Counted from the stretch's first letter, positions 47,301-56,948 are shown. The stretch: DNA of 64,000 bases from Amoebophrya sp. A120 (GCA_905178155.1 CAJINV010000019.1:182965-246964), one strand, 5' to 3'. Translations and numbers: made by a program. The notes: generated by a model not told the origin, from the sequence alone.

Positions 47301-50300
47301 GAGCTTCTTCATGCTCAGAACGCATGAAAAATGCCCTCTCCGCGTGCCAAGAGCTGACTCCTCTTCCTGCTCATGCAACACAGATAAGATATTTTTAGAA
47401 TCCGCAGACAGCATTACAAGTTCCACTCTTCCAGACCCAGACATTGTTACATTCGATAACGCGGTGCCTTCGGCCATTTTCACGTACCCCGAGTTGTCCC
47501 CCTTGGGGTCTATCAAGTGGAAAAATGTCTGGGTCTGGAAGATTTCGGAATTTGTGATGCATATTTTGTATGATCCATGATGCATGTAATGCATGATCTA
47601 GCATCACAGATTTTTAGAGGGCTTTCTGGTGCCTATTCCGCATGAGAAATGCCCTCTCCGCGTAACACAAACAACGGGACTCCTGTTGCTGGTCACGCAA
47701 TACAGATTTTTTTGGAATCCAAAGACAGCATGACAAGTTGCAATCTTCCAGACCCAGACATTTTTACATTTGATAGGGTCGCAGTCGCTGCAAATCACCT
47801 CGTGGCGTTGACCGCAGCTCCCGCCAACGATGTCAGCTTCGAAGGAAAAATCGATGAACAACCCGTCCGGATCGTAAGGCGTGTGCATCGTTTCCGCGAT
47901 GTGCGAATTGTGCATCTTCGTGATCACTGCGGCGATGTAATTCGCCTCGTCGAATATCTCCTCGTCCTTTTGGTTGTCATTTGTCGCATGATCTCCAGGG
48001 GGCATCAGAAGTTCATCTGGAGCAGCCTCTTCTTCACCTGGCAGAAGTGGAGGCGTCTCGTCTCTTTCTTCATTTTTCATCCCGTTGGCAGTTTCATCCT
48101 GATCTCCGTGCCTCTGGATCACAGAGTCCACCATCTCTTGTTTGTGGGACTCCACCACGTTTTTTGCAACAGAAGTTGTACTTGTCGCAGCTGCCGCCTG
48201 GAGGGACTGGTGCACCTGGGTTGCGGATACCTCGACCTCTTCGTGGTATCAAATGTAAAAATGTCTGGGTCTGGAAGAATGCAACTTGTGATGCTGCATT
48301 TGGATTCCAGGAAAAATCTGTATTGCATGAGTACCAAAAGGAATGCAATTTTTGCTACGCGGAGCGGGCATTTGTCATGCGGAATAGGCATTAAGAAGCT
48401 CTCAAAAAATCTGTGATGCTAGGGCATGCATCACAGACATCAGGGCTCATGCGAAACGTGCATGACAAACCTCACATTCTTCCAGACCCAGACATTTTTA
48501 CATTTGATACGTGGTCCGGATCTACCAAGACTCCGCCGTGATGGTCCTGCACAGACCTTAGCAACTGCTCCTGTGCGTACAACCTCGACTCGTGGTGCTT
48601 TTCGTAGTAAAAGACGGTGGCATTTTCGCACTCCTTCTGCTCAAATTTCTTCAAAACCGCATCGGCCTCGGCGTTGGACATGGGGAGAGAGGTTTGCCCC
48701 GCCATGTGCGACAACAGCAACTCTTTCACTTTCTGCTGCACGTGACGCAACCGCGGCGCCGGGTCCTCCGTGTAGAAGATCGGCCCGGTGTGGCGCAAAT
48801 ACCCGAGATAGTCCGTGACGGGCGCCTCCATCAGGATCCTCGTCATCGGGCAGATTTTCGTCTCACGCTGCAGCATATCAAATGCAAAAATGTCTGGGTC
48901 TGGAAACTTGTGATGCTGGGTGGCGTCTCATGATGAGGCTACAAATGCTGGCTCAGCATGACAAGTTTTTGAGTTCCTAGGTGAAGGTGTTGCCTATTCT
49001 GCATGACAAACTGTGCTTCTGCATCACAGAAAAACGGACCTCTTGGGTAACGTGCATGACAGATTTAAGAGTCATGCCAGACAAGCATGACAAACGTGAA
49101 TTCTTCCAGACCCAGACACTTTTACATTTGATACAGCATGTCCAAGAGCGACAAGCGGCGGTAAACGTATCTCGCATCGTACCAGCCGGAAGTCGGCGAA
49201 GAGAGAGTCGAATTATGAGACGACGAAGGACCTGCTCGTCCACCTCCGTTGTTCGTATTCGATTCTTCCACTTGTTCATCTCTCTCTTCGCCACTGACCA
49301 CATAAAACCTTGGGTCTATGTAGACATACGACTCGGGCATGCGCGTCTCCGCATTCACCCGCAACTCCTTCACAACACCGGCAAAAAACGTGTTCTCGAT
49401 CCCCCCAGAGGTTCCGCGGGCGACGCGCAACAGTATCAAAATGAAAAATCCCCCCTTTCCGTATCAAAACGAAAATCTGTGATGCGGGATTTGTGTACAC
49501 AAATCAGATCTCTGTTCTTGCAGTAGAGTACTGCACGCAGATCGCAAGCCTACTTAGGCAGGGGCCTTTTGGTGTAGGCGTCCAGCATGGCAGGCGTCCG
49601 CTGTGTAGACCTTGAAGCATGACAAATCGTCTGCATAGCGCGGCGCTCTCTCTCAATTTGCCATCCTGCAAGACAGACAGGATTTGTGGCCACAAATCTG
49701 CATCACAAATTCTCAGACGCGGGATACGTTCTCAATATGTTGGGGAGGGGGGATTTTTCCTTGCAATAAACAGCCAGCACTCTTTCCCCCGGTCTATGGC
49801 GTTCTCAAATGTTACATTCTCAACTGTTACATGATTTGTCATGCAAAATTGCCATAAGCAACCGCACGACCAAGCGGCTGCGCATGACAAATCTCAGAAG
49901 GGCTAAACAGCATGGAAATCGGTGCCAAACTTGTGATGCTAGAGTTGCAAGGTTCTCCCTTTGACTTTCGCTGTTCTTGCATCACAAATTCATGTAACAG
50001 TTGAGAATGTAACAGTTGAGAACTCCATACGGTCGGCCAGCTCGTTCGGGCTGTGGATCTGGTCTATAACCCGCTCAGGTGTTACAATCTCAAATCGGTT
50101 ACCATAGAATATGGAAATCTGTGATGCAAAAGTGCATGATCTAGCCTCTTCCCACAGGATTGCGCATGACAAGTTCCGGAGGGCCAAACCTCACTACAAT
50201 CTGGCGAAATTTGTATTGCAAAAGGTGGAACGCTGTGCGAGTCTGTCATGCTCATCATGCAACACAAATTTCAGACTCTATGGTAACCGATTTGAGATTG

Positions 50301-51432
50301 TAACATCTGAGGAAGCCATATGGTCGAGAGCCACTTTCTGCCCGTTGTCCGCCGTAAACTGGGTCCCTTTCGTCAGCCGTTTCCGCTTGTCCTTGATCAT
50401 CTGTGCGAGCTCCAGGATCGTCCCGGTCACTTCCACGTTGTCCATTTTCAGACTTGCGGTTTCGGCCGCCGTGTCGCGCTGCGTGGCCTCGGTGTTCACA
50501 ATCGCCGCGCATCTTGGCGACGCCGCATTTTCCAGAGTCACGAGACCACTGTGGCTGAACAGGATCTTATGGAGCTCTCAAATGTTACATTCTCAGCTGT
50601 TACATGAATTTGTAATGCAAGAATGGGATGAAAAGTGGAAGGGGGGAAGTTGCGCCTATTGCATTACAGGTTTGGCGCAGATTCTCAGCCTCTTGGGCTC
50701 TTCGACAATTTGTAATGCGAAGCAGCTTGATCGTTTCGATTTCTGATTGCCATTTTGCATGACAAACAAGGCCCACCCGAGCGTGGGGACAGGGTCCCCA
50801 CGCTGGGGCCTTGTGCCCTTCCCTAGTGGCGCTAGTGGGGGAAGGGTGTTCGGCATCGGGGCGGACAGCGTCCGCCCCTCGCCTCACACCAGGCGCACGC
50901 ATGGTGGCTCAGTGCGCGAAGCACTAGTGGGGGAAGGGTGTTCGGCATCGGGGCGGACAGCGTCCGCCCCTCGCCTCACACCAGGCGCGCGCATAGTGGC
51001 TTAGTGCGCGAAGCATTAGTGGGCGGGGGAAGGGTCGTGTTCGGCATCGGGGCGGACAGCGTCCGCCCCTCGCCTCACATCAGGGGCGAGCATAGTAGCT
51101 TAGCGCGCGAAACGCTAGAAGTGGGGGAAGGCAGGGCGTTCACCCGTCGCGGGCACCTGTCAAGGTCACCTGTCAAGGTCACCTGTCGAGGTCACCTGTC
51201 GAGGTCACCTGTCGAGGTCACCTGTCGAGGCCACCTGTCGAGGTCGCCTGTCAAGGTCACCTGTCAAGGTCACCTGTCGCCGGGGGTATGCCGTACCAGA
51301 GCCCGGAAGTCAAGCAATGTAAATATTAATCATGTAACAATTGAGAATGTACCGTTTGAGAACGCCATAGATCTTTGTGGCATCCTGGGAAAGGACTCGT
51401 CCTCTACTGGTGGTGCGCGAAGGGCGAGGCAT
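41340..51432 (-). CDS. Calpain-like cysteine protease 2 (family C2)
   Basis: Paralogue of 24849-34222. Active-site contexts: Cys in HNVGDCWFTSILA (46628-46824), His in GLIPGHVFSLLDV (44710-44937) and Asn in IRNPWGHGEWVG (43549-43988). Start ATG 51432 (MPRPSRTTSRGR); the N-terminus differs from calpain 1 until DRGKECWL. Exons: 51432-51370, 50567-50321, 50064-50030, 49794-49769, 49433-49134, 48875-48510, 48246-47776, 47510-47459, 47193-47132, 46824-46628, 46306-46265, 46115-46095, 45697-45573, 45390-45257, 44937-44710, 44462-44341, 43988-43549, 43296-43231, 42918-42841, 41751-41340. The 44709-44463 intron is GT-AG. The 3' end is less sure: after GSPLTMPDYGH at least one more intron is needed before the closing frame (KKWGLLPEEQ, then FFGRFCNF, TAA at 41342-41340). 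Confidence 0.85.
41752..42840. mobile_element. Introner, family A, enlarged by a nested insertion (1089 bp)
   Basis: Normal A ends and exact duplication GCCTT. About 0.8 kb inside (41837-42652) is foreign and is bounded by an 11-bp direct repeat. Excision gives HVEGSPLTM, like HCHGSPLKM of calpain 1. Confidence 0.9.
41826..42663. mobile_element. Insertion nested in introner, flanked by ATTGCATGACC
   Basis: The 11-bp repeat is at 41826-41836 and 42653-42663. The introner sequence continues normally on each side. The insert has no clear inverted ends and no convincing ORF. It includes a GC-rich central part (about 41880-42350) and T-rich stretches towards its right end. Confidence 0.65.
42919..43230. 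mobile_element. Introner, family E
   Basis: Ends TATGGAAGCGTCAG / CTGACACTCCCATA; exact duplication CCGTC. Excision gives IKADDGVFFQQW, continuous in calpain 1. Confidence 0.93.
43297..43548. mobile_element. Introner, family A (subtype A1)
   Basis: Left end TATCAAAAG, right end CAGTTGATA; exact duplication GAGAA. In calpain 2 after the NPWG block. Confidence 0.92.
43989..44340. mobile_element. Probable introner, type M
   Basis: Ends TATCCAATGG / AAAAGCATA with weak inverted similarity; flanks TTCTG and TTGTC. There is no GT donor at the coding border. Excision with 5 nt gives KLEGTNGKLKW against KLEGNHGKLKW in calpain 1. Confidence 0.6.
44938..45256. mobile_element. Introner, family A (divergent)
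   Basis: Right end CCAGACCCAGACATATC then TTGCAATGCATA; left end TATGAATTGC is degenerate. No clear duplication; removal plus 5 nt keeps frame into the LQGRNFVMTAGG block. Confidence 0.78.
45391..45572. mobile_element. Introner, family B
   Basis: Ends TATGCCTTGCAAAAGCATC / ATACTTTTGCACAAGATA; exact duplication AATGA. Excision gives LQNVVIPIGSGRA. Confidence 0.92.
45698..46094. mobile_element. Introner, family F (divergent, 397 bp)
   Basis: Ends TATAACCTGCTCAGCTG / CAAGTGAGCAGGTGATA; flanks CATCT and CATTT. Excision gives TNPQMPKFVSSATLGE, aligning with ANPKFVSSATQGE of calpain 1. Confidence 0.78.
46116..46264. mobile_element. Introner, family B
   Basis: Ends TATGCATTGCAAAAG / CTTTTGCACAGGATA; exact duplication TTTTC. 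Bounds a 21-nt exon of calpain 2. Confidence 0.9.
46307..46627. mobile_element. Introner, family D
   Basis: Ends TATCAAAAGGGAAAATCCCC / CCTTTCAATA; exact duplication GGTAC. Near-homologous site to the family B introner at 30119-30273. Confidence 0.93.
46825..47131. mobile_element. Introner, type I
   Basis: Ends TATCGCGAGGAAAAATGCCA / GGCATTTTTCATTGTAGTA; exact duplication GAAAG. Upstream of the catalytic Cys exon of calpain 2. Confidence 0.85.
47194..47458. mobile_element. Introner, family A (subtype A2)
   Basis: Ends TATGGATTGC / CATTCGATA; exact duplication ACGCG. In calpain 2. Confidence 0.9.
47511..47775. mobile_element. Introner, family A (subtype A2)
   Basis: Ends TATCAAGTGG / CATTTGATA; exact duplication GGGTC. 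Excision gives CSDCDPKGDNSGY, continuous in calpain 1 (CSECDPDGDNGY). Confidence 0.93.
48247..48509. mobile_element. Introner, family A (subtype A2)
   Basis: Exact duplication CGTGG; ends TATCAAATGT / CATTTGATA. In calpain 2. Confidence 0.92.
48876..49133. mobile_element. Introner, family A (subtype A1)
   Basis: Exact duplication CAGCA. Excision gives LSLLDMLQRETKI, matching LSLLERLQRETRV of calpain 1. Confidence 0.93.
49434..49768. mobile_element. Introner, family D
   Basis: Ends TATCAAAATGAAAAATCCCC / GGATTTTTCCTTGCAATA; exact duplication AACAG. Excision gives KECWLLRVARG. Confidence 0.92.
49795..50029. mobile_element. Introner, family F
   Basis: Ends TATGGCGTTCTCAAATG / CAGTTGAGAACTCCATA; exact duplication CGGTC. 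Excision gives ELADRGKECWL. Confidence 0.92.
50065..50320. mobile_element. Introner, family F
   Basis: Ends TATAACCCGCTCAGGTG / CATCTGAGGAAGCCATA; exact duplication TGGTC. Excision gives KVALDQIHSPNE. Confidence 0.92.
50832..51113. repeat. Tandem repeat, about 92-bp unit, three copies
   Basis: Units begin near 50832, 50924 and 51016, with a fourth start near 51114. Each contains the inverted repeat GCGGACAGCGTCCGC. A separate palindrome, AGCGTGGGGAC with GTCCCCACGCT, precedes the array at about 50780-50804. Confidence 0.9.
51152..51282. repeat. 13-bp minisatellite, about nine units
   Basis: Unit GTCRAGGTCACCT, with A/G alternating at position 4 and a few point changes. Inside the enlarged introner at 50568-51369. 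Confidence 0.92.
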
Positions 51433-52509
51433 AGTGATCGAATGATCTAAGTACGGTCTCCTGCAGCGTGGTAAGTAAGTTTTTTTAAAAAGAGTGCGTG
51501 ATCTGGTGGTGTTGAAAATTTTATCTTAGCAGGTCGTTATCTTCTCGCGAAGACAATAGAAACTACAAATTTGCGTGTAAAAATCTTCTTCGATCGGCGA
51601 CCATGTCGTGGTGAGTCATTTTTCATGGTTCGCTGCTGCAATCTTACTTCTAATTAGCGATTCTTACACCAGAGGGAAGCCTAACTGGGAGAGACGAAAA
51701 CTAAAACGGCAGCAGCCGCAACTAAAACCGATAGACATGATGAACCGCGAGGACCAAAACCACACTACACCAGGTAGAAAACGAAAAGTAGAGGAAAATT
51801 TTCTGCAAGAAGTGAGAGTGTAGAAATGAAAAGCTGAAGATGCAAAAATCACAGTGGTATGAGTTCTTTCTACGACGAGACCATGAAAGTTTAATGTTGA
51901 CGATGAAGAAGCTTATTACAAGGACGACACGTCGGCGAGGAGACACTTCAACCTGTGCTAAACCAGGACTGAAGGACGAGCAAGGAACGACTATTATGCA
52001 ATCTATTCAACGAGAAGGAGAACTTCGAATGCGGACGGACATGACTGTCTGTGGTCCTGATCGTGAACGACAACGCACGTACGTGAACGCAACGATGAAT
52101 TGACGACGGCGAGGTAAAAGTAAATTCAAGAACGAGTGGAAGAACCAACGTTTCGTACTTTGTATATTTGTGGTGACAGCAGCAGTATTAACTCTTTATT
52201 CATGCTCCCGTTACACAACATACATAGTTAGTTAGTACTCCTAGTGTCAACATCGTTTTCTCGAACTGTAGTCGGTGCTAAGCAAGCTGTTGTTCATGCA
52301 CGGAGCCGTGTGCTATTTGTTCGTCCACAGAATGTTAATTTCACTTCCATTCGTTGCATTTTTTTGCACGGTCGTTGCATTCCAACAGAGCAATGGCAAT
52401 CACATCAATCTATCAGCGCAAATCAACATGAAGCAAAATGTGCTTTTAGTTCCGATAACTACTTTCAGAATATTGATCAATCCACACCGCTGACGAAATT
52501 TTCCTGGTC
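51433..52509. other. Intergenic region
   Basis: Between calpain 2 and the membrane-protein gene. No introner termini and no supported gene; short Arg/Lys-rich ORFs only. Confidence 0.45.
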
Positions 52510-55500
52510 CTACTCCGCCGGGTCATCCTTGCTCATATCGGCTGCGCTGCTCATGTCTATATTGGTGAACTTCTCCTCTTCGACACCCTCGTCTTGCTCC
52601 GCCGCGCGGATCAGGCTCGAGAGCCCCGTGTTGGTCGCCTGCTCCAGGGAATCCAGCACGTTCGCGTGGGTCTTTTTGCTGCCCATCTTCTGGCACACGA
52701 AGAAAAGCATGGAGGCGGAGAGTATTATCACTGCTGCCCAGAGGAAACCTGGGTCGATGCGAGAAAGTGAAAGATCATGCACTTTTTTCCTCAAAACCAA
52801 AAACTACAGGCTGCTCTGTCAAGAGACAACACACGAGTGAGTCTGTTTGGAAGAATAAGAACGATAGACTACAAGTACCAAATTCTCTCGATTACAGTGC
52901 ACGACCATGACTATCAAAAGCACTATGTAAAGCCCACCTTTCAGGATCTTTTGCGATTTGTTCACATCGGCGAGGGGTCTTCTCACGAACAAGCTCGCGT
53001 TTCCGTAGCTAAGGCGGTTTTCCATGAGCGCGCCAGTTTCGCCAGCAAAGAAGGTGCAGTGGTGGGAACCGTACATGACAAATCCCGTACAGCCGATCTG
53101 TACGCACTTTTCTTCGCACCGTGTTTGCGACGATGCAGCGTTGATGCGCCCGATCTCCCCGTCCTCTATCATCGTCGACGGGTATTGTACGAATTCTTTC
53201 GTCATAAAAGCCGCACTATCCAGTGCAAATATGTCTGGGTCTGGAAGATGATTACGAAGTTTGTCATGCTTGTCTTCCATGACTTTGGGCTCTGTGTTGC
53301 GTATTCCGCAAGAGAAACAGCGTTTTTGCATGACAGAGTACATGTCATCGTTTTTGCATGTTGACACTGACAGAGTGCATGTCATACTTGCGGGTGCATT
53401 ACAGAGTGCTATATTATATAACTGACTTGCATCACAACCTTTCAGACCCAGACATATTTGCGATGCATACGCATCAAACCGCGTTGGATTGGTGATTACC
53501 CGGTCGAGCTCCTCAATCGCGGTGTGGACCTGATTAGATTTGTGACGTCAAAACCGAATGTGTTCAAGCGAGCCCAGCATTACAAATCAGGCAAACAAAC
53601 TACAGGCAGCAAGTATAGTAAGGAATATGATCATCTTGGAGGTAAAACTACGATACGGATTATAATCAGCATGGTATGTAAGTACCCACGTATGCCCTAT
53701 CGGCCGGCTCATGTCCGCCTGTGTCTTCGGCAAATAGCGGAATCGCCTTTTTTCGTTGTACAACACCAGTTCATTGGGCGACACCGAAAAGAATTCAAAG
53801 GCGTACTGGGTTCCGTAAAAATTTCGTTGATCCAACAGCAGCGACGCGGGGGACCCTTCCGGTTGCGGGATCTGGTGTGGTAGCGATGATCATCGTGGTA
53901 ATGGTATTGTTCGAAATAGGATAAACAGATGCGCTTGGCTGGTCAGAAACAGAATGTTAGTGTTACACTTACAGCTTATGCGCCTGCATGAAGATAAAAA
54001 TCTTCGCATGATCATGTGTATTACTGGTACTGCATGAGAACCGAGAAGTATCAAAAGGGTATTATATCAAGTTCCATACCTTAGAGCACGAACTGGAGTC
54101 CCAGCCGAGGCCAAAGCTGAGGATCGCGACAAAGTATCGCAAGAAAAAACTCTTTCACTGTAAACTTGTCATGCAGAAAATGTATCTGAGAAGTATTTGT
54201 CTTGCTACACATGCAAGACAATGGATTTTTAGCTGTGTTTTCCCTTTGGAGTCTCGCATGGCAAATGTTCTCTGTGATGTAGAGCAAACTTGTGATGCAA
54301 AACTTGCAAAATCCTTACAGTGAAACACTTTTTTCGTCCGATACAAAGTGTATCTCGGGAAAGATTTTCGCCAATTGCGCAAAATGCCGGTACTGGGTTA
54401 TGACCTGCTCAAACGTTACAATCTCAAACGTTACAATAGAATTTGTATTTGGATTTGGTGTTGCATGTTGACGAGCATGACAGACTCGGACAGCATTCCA
54501 CTTTCTGCAATAAGAATTTCGCCAGATTGTAGTGCAGTTTGGGACGACTCCGGAGCTTGTCATGCGCAATCCTATGAGAGTTGGCTACATGATGCACCTC
54601 TTGCATCACAGATTTCGACATTCTATTGTAACGCTTGAGATTGAAACACCTGAGCAGGTGATATGGGTCCGGCTAAAGTCTGAGTCTGCGTCGAGGAACA
54701 ACAGCGCGAGCGGGTATCAAGAAGAAAAATCCGGCCTCCCCATATCAAAAGAAAATTTCTGATGCTGGATTTGCGTACACAAATGAGGTCTGTCTTGCTG
54801 CCAGGAATTGCGGGCAGATTCTTAGGCTGTTTAGGTGCGCAACGGTCTAGCTGTTTAGCATGGGAAACGCCTGCCCCGTAGGCCAAGCAGCATGACAAAT
54901 CGCATCCATAATGCGGCGCATCCCTCAGCGCTTGCCTTCTTGCAAGACAAAAATAATTTGAGACCGAAAATCTGCATCACAAATTTTGCGACGGATGCCT
55001 TTTCAATATGGGGAGGGGGGATTTTTCCTCACAATAGCGGGCCTTTCGCGTTCAGGGTCCGCGATACGCCGACGCAGGATTATGGAAGTGTCAGAACCGA
55101 AATTGACAAAGTCGAAAAATTTGTGATGCACAAAACCGCCGCCAGTTAGAGCCTCAGTTTCCAAGTGGCGCATGAGAAATTTCGGGAGCACCCAAATCCA
55201 GTCTGTCATGCTATTTGGGCAAAGAAGACTGCTCCTGTCATGCTACTCTGGCAGCATATTGTATAGCCCTACACAGGCTTGCCATCGGTCTCATTTGCCT
55301 GCTCCCCAATACAGGCCTTGCGGGCCCTACATTTTATGCATCGCAAATTTTTCGACTTTGTCGATTTCGATCCTGACACTCCCATAAGGATTTCAGCTGA
55401 AATAGCCCGTCATTTGGGAGCGCCAGGGGCGGAAACGAAGTTGGGTAGGCGGTGACGGGGGACACCAGTGAAGATGATGATGATGTTATCGTCGTTATAG

Positions 55501-55549
55501 TACAGCCTAGGAAGACGTGGGAGAGGAAAATCCTTAATATCCAGGACAT
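52510..55549 (-). CDS. Predicted type I membrane protein with Cys-rich ectodomain
   Basis: Start ATG 55549 gives the signal peptide MSWILRIFLSHVFLGCTI, then a Ser/Pro linker. An alpha/beta domain follows (GPLALLFLDADSDFS, HFAQLAKIFPEIHFVAILSFG) with the pattern of a thioredoxin-like fold but no CxxC, then ALYNEKRRFRYLP-like strands. A Cys-rich segment (RCEEKCVQIGCTGFVMYG, HHCTFFAG) resembles a PAN/apple core. A single membrane helix (GFLWAAVIILSASMLFFV) and an acidic cytoplasmic tail ending SKDDPAE end the protein. Exons: 55549-55387, 55080-55037, 54714-54664, 54398-54344, 54134-54080, 53871-53686, 53529-53470, 53216-52938, 52748-52510. Five introners; three GT-AG introns (54079-53872, 53685-53530, 52937-52749). 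Domain names are by eye only. Confidence 0.78.
53217..53469. mobile_element. Introner, family A
   Basis: Ends TATCCAGTGCAAATATG / CATATTTGCGATGCATA; flanks CGCAC and CGCAT. Excision gives TRFDAAFMTKEF. Confidence 0.88.
54135..54343. mobile_element. Introner, family G
   Basis: Ends TATCGCAAGAAAAAACT / TTTTTTCGTCCGATA; exact duplication CAAAG. Excision gives IHFVAILSFG. Confidence 0.9.
54399..54663. mobile_element. Introner, family F
   Basis: Ends TATGACCTGCTCAAACG / CACCTGAGCAGGTGATA; exact duplication TGGGT. Excision gives DFSRTQYRHF. Confidence 0.92.
54715..55036. mobile_element. Introner, family D
   Basis: Ends TATCAAGAAGAAAAATCC / GGATTTTTCCTCACAATA; exact duplication GCGGG. Excision gives NAKGPLALLFL. 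Confidence 0.92.
55081..55386. mobile_element. Introner, family E
   Basis: Ends TATGGAAGTGTCAG / CTGACACTCCCATA; exact duplication AGGAT. Nearly identical to 33179-33486. Excision gives QLKSCVGVSRT. Confidence 0.93.
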
Positions 55550-56948
55550 AATGCCGGTTGATGTTCCAGATGAGGTCGTCGTCCCACGTGATGCCCGTGG
55601 GCCCCTTCTGTAGTGACCTCCGCCGGACACCTGCATTTTTGTTGTATCGATTCCCTCCTGCGCGGACGCGGCCTCAGATAGAGGCCAACACACGAACAAA
55701 TGGATTACAGATTCCAGGACCCGGTTGCCGCGGCGGTATAGCAGTAGTTTGAAGCTTCTTCTATCTCAATAGGCAGCTGGGCCTCGTGAAGAGAGCCCCT
55801 TTTTCTTTGGAACGAAGGAATGTTGACCAACATCATCCAATTCTTGGTGGGAATTCCAGATAGCAACCTGATCCACGCAAAGATGACAGACCACGAAGGT
55901 GAATGATCAACCGAATCATTGCTATTCATACGTCGGACAAGCCGGTGGAAAAGATCTTTCTCAGAAGAACTCAAACTGGATTCCCCTCCTCCGGGGCTTT
56001 ACTGTTCCCGACCGCAACAAGACCCCGCCGTCAAGAGGTTGGTAGAAAAGCACTTTCAGATTTGCACGAACAAATCATTTTTATTCCATGTTGTGTTTTA
56101 CCAAGCCAACTACATTGAGAAAATTTTGGAAAGAAGATTTTCGCCCAGATTCGCGGGTCATCGTCCAGCAGGACCTCGCCCGTGCTGTGTGGTCCTCTAT
56201 TTCTACATGTTTTATTCACAATGGTTCTCATACGAAAATGGATATTTATAAAATCTAAAGCTAAACACAATAGCACAACAATGTGGTCAGGTTGAAAAAG
56301 TTCTCGGCCGGTTCGTGGCTCTTCAAACGATAGCTGTCACGCCTGTGTATCGCAAACACTTCGGACGACCATGCCTGAACTTTCTTAGGCAACAGCTGCT
56401 GCACACGGAAATGTAAATGACAAAATGCTGACACTGAATTGACGTTGACCGGTATGTGATTGTCTTTGTCAGCATTGAATTTTGCATATATTCATAGACG
56501 AACGCGTGCAACGCGCAAGAAATAACGATAAAGCGAAAGCGAAACTAAAAGTGCATTTTTTTTCATATGACATTCGATTTCAACAAACTACAGCGCAACG
56601 GCACTGGTAAAACAAGTTGAATAAACTTGCTTCTGCAGTTTCTCGTGCAAGCTCGCATTTAAATTTGAATAATTTCGTCCGTTACAATGAGTACGCAATT
56701 TCATCGCGAAGGAGGATTCAAATTAGGATGCTGGCTTCTAACCACAGTGGCAGCCCGTCATTTGCATTTCTTTGTCTCAATAGTGTGTCTGTCTTTGTGT
56801 TTAAGCAACTTCATTAAAGCATCACGTAGTATGTAACTTCTTTATGCTTATCGTACAAGTGAAACTAGACTCCATCACTAGACGGTAGCGGCCGCGCTAG
56901 TGAAAGATAGAGGACCGCCTGCTTGTTCAGCAAAAAAGCGTTAATCGC
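55550..56948. other. Intergenic region
   Basis: AT-rich, with short ORFs only and no introner termini. Holds the 5' flank of the membrane-protein gene and the 3' flank of the transporter gene. Confidence 0.45.

Larger units (their letters stand above)
50568..51369. mobile_element. Introner, family F, enlarged with satellite repeats (802 bp)
   Basis: Ends TATGGAGCTCTCAAATG / GTTTGAGAACGCCATA; exact duplication GATCT. Excision gives DATKILFSHSG from the first coding exon of calpain 2. Most of the interior is two tandem-repeat arrays. Confidence 0.9.

Noticed and set aside
48426-48818. Plus-strand Arg-rich ORF opposite calpain 2
   Set aside because: Antisense to a conserved paralogue-supported exon.
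6762-49303. Recurrent small ORFs with peptides such as KCKNVWVWK or FQTQTFLHLI on both strands
   Set aside because: These are translations of the repeated family A arms, not genes.
51152-51282. Regular short repeats that might be a CRISPR array
   Set aside because: Units are 13 bp in direct tandem with no spacers, in a eukaryotic intron.
50747-51450. Plus-strand ORFs across the tandem arrays (50747-51004, 50938-51450)
   Set aside because: Open only because the repeat lengths keep frame; no domain and located inside an introner.
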